Counted from the stretch's first letter, positions 7,200 through 15,293 are shown. The stretch is DNA of 24,290 bases from Spirochaetae bacterium HGW-Spirochaetae-7 (GCA_002839245.1 PGXR01000008.1:1-24290), one strand, 5' to 3'. Notes: generated by a model from the sequence alone, not told the origin. Program-made: numbers and translations.

Positions 7200-8383
7200 G
7201 CGGGATCGGCCCCGTCGAAGAAGCCCTGGCGCCACAGATATCCAAGCTTGTCTCCGTCCCGCATATACGCCTTGATCTGAGGATCGAGTGAGGCTCTTTT
7301 GACTTCCGTATAGCCGTCTTTCTTGACGAACCAGAACACCTCGTCGAGTTCGCACGCGTTAAGGAAATCGGGAGAATGCGTCGATACGAATACCTGCCCG
7401 CCCTTCTCCGCATAGGCGCGGAATTCCTCGGCCAGTTCGGTGAGCAGCTTGGGATACAGCTGGTTCTCCGGCTCCTCTACGCACAGGAGGGGATGCGGCT
7501 TGGGATCCATCAAGAGGACCAGATAGGCGAACATCTTTATAGTGCCGTCAGAAACGTGGCGGGCCAGGAAGGGGTCGATGAAGGTGCCGTCCTTGAATCG
7601 CAGGAGCACCCGGCCTTCCTCGGTAATCTTGGAGTCGACGTCGCTTATGCCAGGGACGCGCTCTTTTAGCTTTTCCGTTATCGTCTTGAATACATCGGGA
7701 TGTTGCTTGTACAGGTATTCCGTCACCTGGGCCAGGTTCTCGCCTTCCCTCGACAGGTGCTCGGCGTACTGAGCCTCACGCTCCACGCGCGCCTGGCTGA
7801 TATGGAAGTCGGAGATGTGCCAACTCTCCAACAGCTCTCCCAAAGCCTTGCTCGCCGGGAACTTCTCGAACTGCGCCAGTCCCTTGAGCGCGAGAATATC
7901 GGGGGAACGCAATTCATGATCCTCGCGCCTGAGCTCCGTCTGCTCCGTCACCTCGTCCGGTTCGTTTATGACCGCCTGGCCCTTACCCCTGGAAAAATCG
8001 AGGAAGCGCCACGGTTTGCCCTTGCTTCCCCTCCGGTACTGGAGGATTTCCTTCTCGACTATAGCCTTGCCGTTCTCCTCGTTTATGACGAGCAGGTAGG
8101 TGACCAAGGGAGAGGAGGAGCTCTCCCTGAACTTCAGCTCAATCTCGATGGGACCGTCCGCCCCGCGGCTGCGGACCTCCTGGAAGCCCCGGCTACCACC
8201 CTGCTTGACAAGCGCGACCTGCACGTTGTCGACGAGCGCGTCTTTGAGGAAACTGAAGACGTTGAACATCGTCGTTTTGCCCGTACCGTTGGCGCCGACA
8301 AAGACGCACATGCGCGGTATGTCGACTATTTCCACGTCCCTGAATGCCTTGAAGTTCTTTAGCCTTATACCCTCTATCTTCAT
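7196..8383 (-). CDS. AAA ATPase (AAA_21/OLD-like), partner of a TOPRIM protein
   Basis: A 395-residue protein beginning MKIEGIRLKNFKAFRDVEI, the typical start of RecF/SMC-like AAA proteins. Walker A is GANGTGKTT (30-38), the signature-like region is VSDGTIKMFAYL (277 on), Walker B is LLCVEEPEN (299-307) and the switch is STHSPDF (334 on). The middle, about 140-260, is a helical insertion. The end overlaps the GTG of the DUF4276 gene. ATPase plus TOPRIM pairs are common in anti-phage defence (OLD/Gabija, PARIS-like logic), where the ATPase senses or restrains a nuclease; for this exact pair that role is inference. The ribosome site (AAGGTAGG region) is moderate. Inverted repeats at 8400-8433 lie just upstream. 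The flanking DNA is AT-richer than the chromosome. Confidence 0.82.
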   Translation of the reverse strand: MKIEGIRLKNFKAFRDVEIVDIPRMCVFVGANGTGKTTMFNVFSFLKDALVDNVQVALVKQGGSRGFQEVRSRGADGPIEIELKFRESSSSPLVTYLLVINEENGKAIVEKEILQYRRGSKGKPWRFLDFSRGKGQAVINEPDEVTEQTELRREDHELRSPDILALKGLAQFEKFPASKALGELLESWHISDFHISQARVEREAQYAEHLSREGENLAQVTEYLYKQHPDVFKTITEKLKERVPGISDVDSKITEEGRVLLRFKDGTFIDPFLARHVSDGTIKMFAYLVLLMDPKPHPLLCVEEPENQLYPKLLTELAEEFRAYAEKGGQVFVSTHSPDFLNACELDEVFWFVKKDGYTEVKRASLDPQIKAYMRDGDKLGYLWRQGFFDGADPA

Positions 8384-8399
8384 CCAGCGCCTACCTTAT

Positions 8400-8433
8400 C
8401 TGTATCGATACAGGTATTGTAGCAGACAATACC
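8400..8433 (-). promoter_or_regulatory. Two adjacent inverted repeats upstream of the AAA ATPase gene
   Basis: A perfect 14-base palindrome CTGTATCGATACAG (8400-8413) abuts a second inverted repeat, GGTATTGT (8413-8420) and ACAATACC (8426-8433) with a five-base spacer. The TACAAT inside the second repeat (8416-8421 on the minus strand) would serve as a -10 element, although no good -35 stands at the right distance. This looks like an operator region controlling the ATPase/TOPRIM pair. Confidence 0.5.
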
Positions 8434-8691
8434 CGTGCTAACAGCAAATACATGCAATCACTCCCCAGTCAATTCGAGAATCTCGTGATCGACTATTTCA
8501 GCAGGCTGTCGAACATCAAACCTGAGACTATACGACTGCTATCATTGTTTAAATTGTCCGCGAGGTGATGTATTTGGCTCGTTATGTATGAAAACATGAC
8601 TTGAGATACCCCGAACGTCGCGTAGCAGACACCGCCCGTCGCGCCGTCATTACTCGTTCATTGACGGCTTGATGTACAAACTGTCGCGGGG
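8434..8691. other. AT-richer gene-poor stretch
   Basis: Together with the element that follows, this belongs to a ~500-base gap between the ATPase gene and the end of recJ. No convincing gene is visible. A 38-codon plus-strand frame (ATG 8452 to TGA 8568, beginning MQSLPSQFENLVIDYF) has protein-like composition but no ribosome site. The stretch 8440-8620 is clearly less GC-rich than its surroundings, in keeping with imported or decayed DNA next to the defence-like pair. Confidence 0.4.
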
Positions 8692-8745
8692 TGCAACGCG
8701 AGCAGTGCGTAGCGTTGCAAGGGGGTCTGGGGGATCTGCCCCCAG
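8692..8745. repeat. Two-hairpin intergenic element, probable dispersed repeat
   Basis: Two perfect inverted repeats stand side by side: TGCAACGC (8692-8699) with GCGTTGCA (8712-8719) around a 12-base loop, then CTGGGGG (8727-8733) with CCCCCAG (8739-8745) around a five-base loop, joined by AAGGGGGT. The arrangement (hairpin, G-run, G/C hairpin) resembles the non-coding repeats scattered between genes in many GC-rich genomes. Only one copy is in this window, so repetition is inferred. Confidence 0.45.
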
Positions 8746-8887
8746 TCAGTCAAGTTAATCGCGATAAGCGCGCCCTGCGCGTGCCAAGGCGGGCCCACGC
8801 GACAGCTGGTACATGGCCTTTCAGTGGACCCGAACAAGCCTCCCGGCGCGACGGGCGTGATACCCGGTCGGGCGGCGTTCGGGTACT

Positions 8888-11032
8888 CTATTCGGCTTTC
8901 CTGGCGTCCACTATGCCCAGTTGCGGCGTCTCCTGGCCGTTCCAGTAGTTGCGCTGGAGCTTGAAGACGACATCGAGGAGGTCGGATTCGTCGAAATCCT
9001 TGTTGTAGCGTTCCGCCGCGTTCCACCAGAGGGCCGGCCAGCGGTGGGCGCCGAAATCGAGGACCAGCTTCAGGTGGCTTTTCTCCTGCTTGCCGACGAT
9101 GTCCACCTGCGCGATGGGGACGCGCTTTGACAGGAACACGAGCGGCGGGTTTCCCTCGCCGAATGGCTCGAGTCGCTCTACCAGGTCGGCAAGCGCCGGG
9201 GCCAGGTATTCGTGGGGCAACTCTGCGTCGATGTCGACGGATTCCTCGCTCTGGTCTATGTCGACCGCGGACAGGTACTCGGCGGCCATGCGCTCGAAGT
9301 CGGGCCATTTATCGGCGGGCAGGCTGAAGCCCGCCGCCGCGTCGTGGCCGCCGTAGTCGATGAACAGAGCGGAGCAGTACTCGAGGAGGCCCTTGACGTT
9401 GAAGCCGCGGGCGCTGCGGACCGACGCTACGGCAGTACCGTCAGCCATGAAGGTGCCGGCTACCGCGGGGACCTTGAAGGTGTCGGCGAGCCGGCTGGCC
9501 ACGATGCCGGTGATGCCGCGGAAGATGTCCGGCCGGCCGACAATGACGTACTTGCCGCCCGAGGCCGCCGCCGCCTCGCGGGCGGCGGGATAGACGGCGT
9601 CCCAGCACTCCGCGCCAAGGCGGCGTCGTTCGACGTTGAGGGCAAGGAGCGCGTCGGCTTGGGTGCCGCGGTCAGCCGCGTCGTCGGAAAGCAGCATCTG
9701 CACGGCGACGTCGGGCTTGCCCATACGGCCTGCCGCGTTTATCACCGGCGTCAGCTGCCACGCCGCGTCGTTCGAGCTTATCCGCCTGCCGACGAGGTTC
9801 TGCCTGGCGACGAGTTCCGCAAGCCCCTTTCGCGGCTTGCGGTTGAGGGCGGCCAGCCCCTGGCGGACGAGGATGCGGTTCTCGTCGCGCAGCGGCATAA
9901 GGTCGGCGATGGTCGACAGGGCGACGAGCTGGAGCGCCTCGTCGTCGCCTGCGCCGTCGGCCGCGCGGTCGGCCTTGCCGAGGCTTCCCGCCTTGCGTAG
10001 GGCGAACGTCGTGAAAAGGCTCGCGAATACGTCGAGCTCGCTCGAAGCCCTCCCCGAGTACTTGCCCAGCTTCGACAACTCGGCGAGCCGCACGAGGCTG
10101 GCACCCGCCGCCTGCGGGATGATCTTGCCGACGTCGGGGCGCACGTCGTAGAAGTTGACCTCGGCCGACTTGCCCAGCGCCTTGGCCAGCAGGCGCTTCT
10201 GGATGTCGCCGTCCCAGACGAATATCTGCCTGTCCTTGAGGAAGGGCACGAGCCTGGTCCGCTCGAGCTCGACCATGCCCGGCACTATGGTCTCCGTGAT
10301 CCTTCCTGATTCTACGAGGTTGGAAAGGCGGACCGCCTCGATGACGTACGCGTCCTTGACTGGCCTGACGTTGAGGAGGGCGACCTGCTGCTTGTACAGG
10401 CCGCTCTTGGCGAAGCGGAGCGCCCAGGCCAGTTTGTACGCCACGCCGCACCCCGACAGGTCGCGGAAGGGATAGCCCGAATCAGTCAGCTTGGGGTCGA
10501 TGACGGCGAGCGCCCGCGGCGGCAAGCCCGACTGGAGCACGTGGTGGTCGACTATGATGACGTCGATTCCCTTCTCCCTCGCGTACTCGACCTCGGCGTG
10601 GTTGGAAATGCCGCAGTCCACGGTGATGACGAGGCTGCCGTACTCGGCGGCGAATTCGTCTATGGCCGCGCGGGAAAGGCCGTATTTCTCGTCCTCCTTG
10701 GGCAGGCGGTACGCAGCCTCGAGGCCGATCCCGGCCAGTGCCTCGACCATGAGCGTCGTCGCCGAGACACCGTCGGCGTCCCGGTCGCCGAAGACGAGGA
10801 CCTTTTCCTCCTCGTCGGCGGCGAGCAGGATGCGGTCGACGGCGTCCTCCATCTGCGAGAACAGGAAGGGGTTCCGCAGGAAACGCGTATCGTCTTCGAG
10901 GTAGTAGAGCATGTCCTCGGGCGCAAGCACGCCTCGCCTCACGAGTATCGAAGACGACAGGAGGTCGAGCCCGAAGCGCTCCGACAGCTCGCGCACGGCC
11001 TGGGGGGAGACGTCCCGCTTGTTCCACCTCAT
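8888..11032 (-). CDS. recJ: Single-stranded-DNA-specific exonuclease RecJ
   Basis: A 714-residue DHH-family 5'-3' exonuclease of the RecFOR and mismatch/base-excision repair pathways. Motifs in order: GDRDADG (82-88, the DxD metal motif, usually GDYDVDG), TVDCGISNH (from 137), VDHHV (161-165, the DHH motif), GCGVAYKLAW, the DHHA1 region with NAAGRMG, GGHDAAAGF (561-569), and the OB-like LEPFGEGNP (621-629). The start at 11032 was chosen because it opens with MRWNKRD, as in other RecJ proteins, and overlaps the stop of the preceding phosphorylase gene (ATGA), implying coupling. An upstream in-frame ATG at 11116 would sit inside that gene. The position behind recO is functionally consistent. 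Confidence 0.95.
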   Translation of the reverse strand: MRWNKRDVSPQAVRELSERFGLDLLSSSILVRRGVLAPEDMLYYLEDDTRFLRNPFLFSQMEDAVDRILLAADEEEKVLVFGDRDADGVSATTLMVEALAGIGLEAAYRLPKEDEKYGLSRAAIDEFAAEYGSLVITVDCGISNHAEVEYAREKGIDVIIVDHHVLQSGLPPRALAVIDPKLTDSGYPFRDLSGCGVAYKLAWALRFAKSGLYKQQVALLNVRPVKDAYVIEAVRLSNLVESGRITETIVPGMVELERTRLVPFLKDRQIFVWDGDIQKRLLAKALGKSAEVNFYDVRPDVGKIIPQAAGASLVRLAELSKLGKYSGRASSELDVFASLFTTFALRKAGSLGKADRAADGAGDDEALQLVALSTIADLMPLRDENRILVRQGLAALNRKPRKGLAELVARQNLVGRRISSNDAAWQLTPVINAAGRMGKPDVAVQMLLSDDAADRGTQADALLALNVERRRLGAECWDAVYPAAREAAAASGGKYVIVGRPDIFRGITGIVASRLADTFKVPAVAGTFMADGTAVASVRSARGFNVKGLLEYCSALFIDYGGHDAAAGFSLPADKWPDFERMAAEYLSAVDIDQSEESVDIDAELPHEYLAPALADLVERLEPFGEGNPPLVFLSKRVPIAQVDIVGKQEKSHLKLVLDFGAHRWPALWWNAAERYNKDFDESDLLDVVFKLQRNYWNGQETPQLGIVDARKAE

Positions 11033-12339
11033 AGCGCTGAAATTTCCTTGATGATCAGCGGGGCGGATGCCGGCCTTGCCGGCCCGATGGACAGTGCCCC
11101 GGAGACGAGGTCCCACGCGGCATCGAGCGAGCCGGCGTCCTTGCCGTAGACCATGGCGACGGTGTCGCCCGCCTCGACGCGCGAGCCCTTCTTCTTCTCG
11201 AAGATGAAGCCGACGTCGGGAGCCACCGGGTCGGAAGTCCTGTTCCTGCCGACGCCCAGGTAGACGCCGGCAAGTCCAATCTTGAACGCGTCCACCGACT
11301 GGATGAAACCGGCCGTCGGGGCCCGGAGCGCGCGGACGTGGGCGGACCGGTAGTTACCGTACAGCGACATCATCCTGTCGGAGTCGCCGCCCTGCGTCTT
11401 GACGTTTCGGACGAACAGGTCCCAGGCCCTGCCGGAGGCGACGGCTTCCTCGCATAGCCGCGTCGCTGAATCGACATCGACGGCAAGGCCAGCGGCGACG
11501 AGCATCCAGGCCGACAGCCGGTATGTCACCTCCATCAGGTCTGCCGGTCCCTTGCCCTTGAGGCAGTCGATCGACTCCTCTACCTCGAAGAAGTTGCCAA
11601 CCATTTTCCCGAGGGGCTCGGTCATGTCGGTAATCACGCCGACGATGCGCTTTCCCATGGCCTTGCCCGTATTCACGAGACTCAAGGCAAGGCGCTCGGC
11701 GTCAGGAACGGTCTTCATGAAGGCTCCGGGGCCGCTCTTCACGTCGAAGACCAGAGCCTCGGCGCCCTCGGCCACCTTCTTGGACAGGATGCTGGCGGTT
11801 ATCAGGGGCACCGACTCGACGGTGGCCGTCACGTCGCGCAGCGAATAGAGTTTCTTGTCGGCGGGAACGATGGCGTCCGTCTGGCCGGTCATCGCGAAGC
11901 CGTCGCGCTTGATGTACTCGCGGAAGCGCTTCTCGTCGAGCCTGGTGGTGTAGCCGGGTATGCTTTCGAGCTTGTCCAGGGTGCCGCCGGTATGGCCGAG
12001 CGCCCTTCCCGACATCATCGGCACCTTGACGCCGCATGCCGCCACGACGGGGGCAAGGACCAACGAGACCTTGTCGCCCACGCCGCCGGTCGAGTGCTTG
12101 TCGACGAAGGGCCCGGCTATTCCCGACAGGTCCATCGAGGCTCCCGAACGGAGCATGAGGTCGGTCAGGTCGGCGGTCTCGCGGAAGCTCATGCCGCGGA
12201 AGAATACCGCCATCAGCCAGGAACTGACCTGGTATTCGGGCACCTCGCCCGACACGTAGCCGTCGACGATGAACGCCAGCTCTTCGCGCGACAGCTCGCC
12301 GCCGTCGCGTTTCTTCATTATGATGTCCACGGCCCTCAT
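11029..12339 (-). CDS. deoA: Pyrimidine-nucleoside (thymidine) phosphorylase
   Basis: A 436-residue protein. The start at 12339 has AGGAGG five bases upstream and gives MRAVDIIMKKRDGGELSREEL, the standard N-terminus. It catalyses phosphorolysis of thymidine, deoxyuridine or uridine to the free base and (deoxy)ribose-1-phosphate. Diagnostic stretches are KHSTGGVGDKVSLVLAP (phosphate loop), the family signature SGRALGHTGGTLDKLESIPG and DVKSGPGAFMK. The sequence looks closer to the broad-specificity Gram-positive type (Pdp) than to strict DeoA, so the symbol is approximate. The N-terminal extension of the open frame is discarded because it overlaps recO. The gene sits ten bases behind recO and overlaps recJ. 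With the UPRT-like gene in the same window it would complete pyrimidine salvage. Confidence 0.93.
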   Translation of the reverse strand: MRAVDIIMKKRDGGELSREELAFIVDGYVSGEVPEYQVSSWLMAVFFRGMSFRETADLTDLMLRSGASMDLSGIAGPFVDKHSTGGVGDKVSLVLAPVVAACGVKVPMMSGRALGHTGGTLDKLESIPGYTTRLDEKRFREYIKRDGFAMTGQTDAIVPADKKLYSLRDVTATVESVPLITASILSKKVAEGAEALVFDVKSGPGAFMKTVPDAERLALSLVNTGKAMGKRIVGVITDMTEPLGKMVGNFFEVEESIDCLKGKGPADLMEVTYRLSAWMLVAAGLAVDVDSATRLCEEAVASGRAWDLFVRNVKTQGGDSDRMMSLYGNYRSAHVRALRAPTAGFIQSVDAFKIGLAGVYLGVGRNRTSDPVAPDVGFIFEKKKGSRVEAGDTVAMVYGKDAGSLDAAWDLVSGALSIGPARPASAPLIIKEISAL

Positions 12340-12349
12340 CACGGCCTCC

Positions 12350-13114
12350 TTACAGCAGTCCAGAATCGAGAGTCCGCAGCGGCGCATCGGCCGCCTTTCT
12401 CGCCAGGTCGAGCGCGCAGGCCTTGAGGGCCGACAGCGCGTCCCGTCCCAGGCCGACGCGGACGGCATCGCCGAATGACCTGGCAGCGGCGGCTTCGAGC
12501 CAGGCGAGCGCGCCCGCCGGCAGGGCGACCGCATCGTTTTCGGACGCGGCGCAGCGCGCGCACAGGAAACCGCCCGTACGCCGGGAGTAGGAGTGTAGCG
12601 TATCGCGGCGCAATGCGCCAGCGCAAGCCGAGCATTCGTCGCCGTCTGGGGACAGCCCCATGAGCTCCAGCGCGCGCATCGCGAAGAGGGCGAGCGCACG
12701 GGCGGTGGCTTCTGGTTCGCCCCTTCCGGAGGCCTCGTCGAGCGCGGACAGGAAATCGGCGCACAGCGACAGCGCGTCGGCCCAGTCGCCGCCAAGCGCG
12801 CTCGTCGCCGCCATGAACTCGCTGGCGAACGAAGCGGCGGCTATGGAAGGCAGGTCCGCCCTGATGCCCGGATATTCGCGGACGGCGTCGAAATCGGTGA
12901 GCTTGACGAGGCCCCTGGAGGCGTCGCGGTATATCCAGGCCTTGCCGAAGTACCACGGCGAAGCCAGCGAGCGCAGCTTGCTCTTGCCGCCGCCGAACAC
13001 GAAGGCCTCGACGATGCCCTCGTCAGCGGAAAGCAACGTTACGACGCGGGCCCCCGAAGGAACCTCTTTGGCGCGAAGGATTATCGCATCGAAGGATGCC
13101 GAGCGTGTTGCCAT
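12350..13114 (-). CDS. recO: DNA repair protein RecO
   Basis: A 254-residue protein with the N-terminal OB fold of RecO (RSASFDAIILRAKEVPSGARVVTLLSADEG) followed by the helical domain. A zinc-finger-like Cys cluster stands in the usual place: CSAC (161-164) and CARC (185-188). RecO loads RecA onto SSB-coated DNA together with RecR. No Shine-Dalgarno sequence precedes the ATG at 13114, but a promoter with TTGACA lies so close that the transcript would start only about four bases before the ATG, which supports this start and suggests near-leaderless translation. It is first in a recO-phosphorylase-recJ operon. Confidence 0.9.
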   Translation of the reverse strand: MATRSASFDAIILRAKEVPSGARVVTLLSADEGIVEAFVFGGGKSKLRSLASPWYFGKAWIYRDASRGLVKLTDFDAVREYPGIRADLPSIAAASFASEFMAATSALGGDWADALSLCADFLSALDEASGRGEPEATARALALFAMRALELMGLSPDGDECSACAGALRRDTLHSYSRRTGGFLCARCAASENDAVALPAGALAWLEAAAARSFGDAVRVGLGRDALSALKACALDLARKAADAPLRTLDSGLL

Positions 13115-13124
13115 TGGGGGAGCG

Positions 13125-13153
13125 AGTATCGGCCTTCGCAGTTTGCCTGTCAA
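13125..13153 (-). promoter_or_regulatory. Promoter of the recO operon, predicted near-leaderless
   Basis: On the minus strand, the consensus TTGACA (13148-13153) and GATACT (13125-13130) are separated by 17 bases. The -10 element ends 10 bases before the recO ATG at 13114, so initiation about seven bases downstream gives a leader of roughly four bases. This fits the absence of a ribosome site. Confidence 0.6.
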
Positions 13154-13239
13154 GACAGCTTGCATCGGAGCCCGCCAGGCACGAGAATATCCCGGCAGGC
13201 ATGTCGCATTTTTTTGGCGCGAAGCCAACGGAGGCATCC

Positions 13240-14034
13240 ATGATATTCATACCGATCGGACTCGTCGCGGTTTCCGTCATCCTCTTTTTCATAGGCAGGA
13301 GCCAGGGCAGGAAGGCCCTGGATATCGCCTCCACCGAGACATCCACCGCCGCGAGTCTCGCCCTCGGGGCATCCGACGTGGCGGGCGAGATTGGCGCGGG
13401 CTCCTTCACGAAGGTCGCCGAGGTCAAGGGAACGGTCGAGTGCGCGTCGCCCCTGACGTCCGAGATGTCCGGTACGGCATGCGCCTGGTACCGCTCGACG
13501 GTGGTGCGCGAGTACGAGGAAAGCTATACCGAGCGCGACTCGGACGGCAAGACCCGCAGCGGCACCAGGCGCGGCTCGGAAACCGTTTCATCCAACGAGC
13601 GCAGGGTGCCGTTCCTGGTACGCGACGAGACCGGCGCGACGGAGGTCGATCCGGAAGGCGCCCCCGTCGACGGCCAGCGCGTCCTGTCGAAATTCGAGCA
13701 AGGCGATCGCGGATCGGCCATATCGATAGGCGCTTTCAGGATGTCGATCGGCGCCATGGGTAGCGGCCGGCGCACCATCGGCTACAAGCTCGAAGAATGG
13801 GCACTGCCCGTCGGCGCACGGGTCTACGTGCTTGGCGAGGCGCGCGTCGATGGCGGCAGGCTCCGCGTCGCCAAGCCAGCCGCCAAGGGCGGCAGGTTCA
13901 TCATTTCCGTGAAGAGCGAGGATCAGCTCCTGGGATCGGCCAAGACCGGGTCGCGGGTGATGACGGTCATTTCGGCCGTGAGCGCGGCCGTCGCCGTCAT
14001 CCTCTTCGTCCTGGTGCTGGTCGGGGTGTTGTAG
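13240..14034 (+). CDS. GIDE-domain membrane protein
   Basis: A 264-residue protein; the start at 13240 has GGAGG five bases upstream. Membrane helices lie at about 3-19 and 240-262. Between them is the region seen in bacterial GIDE-type proteins: EVKGTVECASPLTSEMSGTACAWYRSTVVREYEE, then a charged linker (about 96-118), RRVPFLVRDETGATEVDPEGA and GYKLEEWALPVGARVYVLGEA. The eukaryotic relatives (MUL1/MAPL) add a RING domain, which is absent here. The function of the bacterial proteins is not known to me; a membrane stress or scaffold role is only a possibility. A polytopic membrane protein follows 31 bases later and may be cotranscribed. Confidence 0.75.
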   Translation: MIFIPIGLVAVSVILFFIGRSQGRKALDIASTETSTAASLALGASDVAGEIGAGSFTKVAEVKGTVECASPLTSEMSGTACAWYRSTVVREYEESYTERDSDGKTRSGTRRGSETVSSNERRVPFLVRDETGATEVDPEGAPVDGQRVLSKFEQGDRGSAISIGAFRMSIGAMGSGRRTIGYKLEEWALPVGARVYVLGEARVDGGRLRVAKPAAKGGRFIISVKSEDQLLGSAKTGSRVMTVISAVSAAVAVILFVLVLVGVL

Positions 14035-14065
14035 AAAAGCCCGTCCGGCGTGCTAGAATGAAGCG

Positions 14066-14707
14066 ATGAGCTTTTCAAGGAAATTTAGCGCCGAGGCGCT
14101 GTCGATAGCCGGAGGGCTCGTAATCATCGGGTTCCTCCTTCGCCTGTCGTACGATGCGGCGATCGTGGCCGCCGCCGTCGCCTGCTTCATCATCGGGGCC
14201 GTCTTCCGGCCCCGGCGCCTGGTCGGCTGGATCCCGGCTCTCGTCGTCTCGCTGACATGGATTGCCATTTCGGGGGACATGTACGCCGGCTACAATGTCT
14301 TCAAGCTGCACATCCTCGGAATCACGGCTTTCCCCATCATCGCATGGCCAACGGCACTCGCCTTCGCCTACCTGTACCTGGTGCCGCTGGTGCAGGCCAA
14401 GCCGTGGCCTCGGCGCTGGCTTTACCTGGCGGCTGTTTATTCGGTCGGCATCATAGCGGCGGAATGGCTCGGCTATCACTTGCTGGGAGTCCACCTCGAG
14501 GCGGGAAAAGCCTATCCCGGCTGGCCGATACTGGACATCTTCCACTGCCCGTGGTGGATGCAGCTGGCCTATTTCGCCAACGGCACGGTCTTCATGGGAA
14601 TGGCGTCATGGATGGAACGAAAGCAGGACCACCACGCGCCGACCCGTACGGCCGGGGCGTGGTGGCGGCAAATGAAGGGCGGATCAGAAACGGTAACGGG
14701 CTCCTAG
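14066..14707 (+). CDS. Polytopic membrane protein of unknown function
   Basis: A 213-residue protein with about six predicted membrane helices (roughly 9-26, 30-47, 52-69, 84-109, 117-140 and 164-184). The cytoplasmic loop FRPRRL and the tail WMERKQDHH are positively charged. Features that may be conserved are SGDMYAGYNVFKLHILGITAFPIIAWP (about 69-95) and IFHCPWWMQLAYFANG (about 158-173). I do not recognise the family; a resemblance to carotenoid or lycopene-cyclase-type membrane domains was considered but key motifs are not evident. The ribosome site is weak (GAAG near 14060). The last 24 bases overlap the 3' end of the convergent outer-membrane protein gene. Confidence 0.6.
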   Translation: MSFSRKFSAEALSIAGGLVIIGFLLRLSYDAAIVAAAVACFIIGAVFRPRRLVGWIPALVVSLTWIAISGDMYAGYNVFKLHILGITAFPIIAWPTALAFAYLYLVPLVQAKPWPRRWLYLAAVYSVGIIAAEWLGYHLLGVHLEAGKAYPGWPILDIFHCPWWMQLAYFANGTVFMGMASWMERKQDHHAPTRTAGAWWRQMKGGSETVTGS

Positions 14708-15202
14708 CCCGCCCGAGCCGTCGAGGGCGAAGGCAGGGAAGAGGTACACGTCCAGGCCGGCCTCGATGAAAAGCTCGAGGGGAAAGTTCCTGAAACGGTA
14801 GGATATGCCCCCGGGAACGCGTACACCGAGCGCCACGTCGCCAGTGGATACGCCTATGAAGGCGCCTACGCCGAAGAACGGTGTAAAGGTCGCTTCCTCT
14901 ATGGCAAAGAGCGCGGGAAAGGCGTACTCGTAGTTGCCCTGTAGCAGGAGGGCCGAGCCGTTCTTGCCGCCCAGGCTCCATGCGGCCTTGAAGTCGACCC
15001 ACGACGTCGCCGACAGGTCGATCTCGAAGGTCACGCCGGTGGGCTGCCCGAGAAAAATGCCCAGGCCCATGGGGCCGTCCGCCGGCTTCCCGGCAAGCTG
15101 TATGGTAGTCGTCGATCCTTTTGCCTGTGCCTTCGAAGGGTCGGAAAAGGCAGGCGCCCCCAGCGCAATGCATATGAAGGCAATGGCGATAATTCGTTTC
15201 AT
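14684..15202 (-). CDS. Small outer-membrane beta-barrel protein (DUF3996-like)
   Basis: A 172-residue protein. The second of two adjacent ATGs (15202) is preferred because AAGGAG then stands five bases upstream; the first would leave only two. Residues 1 to about 20 are a signal peptide (MKRIIAIAFICIALGAPAFS). The mature part alternates hydrophobic and glycine-rich strands (PMGLGIFLGQPTGVTFEIDLSATSWVDFKAAW ... FTPFFGVGAFIG ... LGARYRF) and ends in an aromatic residue, the usual beta-barrel C-terminus. The GLGIFLGQPTGVT stretch is typical of DUF3996-type envelope proteins in spirochaetes. Its role is unknown. Confidence 0.7.
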   Translation of the reverse strand: MKRIIAIAFICIALGAPAFSDPSKAQAKGSTTTIQLAGKPADGPMGLGIFLGQPTGVTFEIDLSATSWVDFKAAWSLGGKNGSALLLQGNYEYAFPALFAIEEATFTPFFGVGAFIGVSTGDVALGVRVPGGISYRFRNFPLELFIEAGLDVYLFPAFALDGSGGLGARYRF

Positions 15203-15293
15203 CATGTCTCCTTGATGGTCGCTTGCCGGCATAGTACCATACCGCGCCGATTGATTCGAGGCGTCACGCATGATGACATAGGGAGATGCAGAC

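Noticed and set aside
8629..8640. Twelve bases identical to the conserved ACACCGCCCGTC segment of 16S rRNA
   Set aside because: The flanking bases do not continue the 16S sequence beyond a few positions, and no rRNA helices can be drawn. Probably coincidence.
8658..9308. 216-codon minus-strand frame covering the end of recJ and the gap after it
   Set aside because: It overlaps the conserved C-terminal RecJ coding sequence in another frame and its translation is Arg/Pro/Gly-rich without recognisable motifs.
14066..14707. Lycopene-cyclase or carotenoid-synthesis identity for the six-helix membrane protein
   Set aside because: The helix count is compatible, but the expected acidic and Pro-Glu-Glu-type motifs are not visible and no carotenoid genes are nearby.
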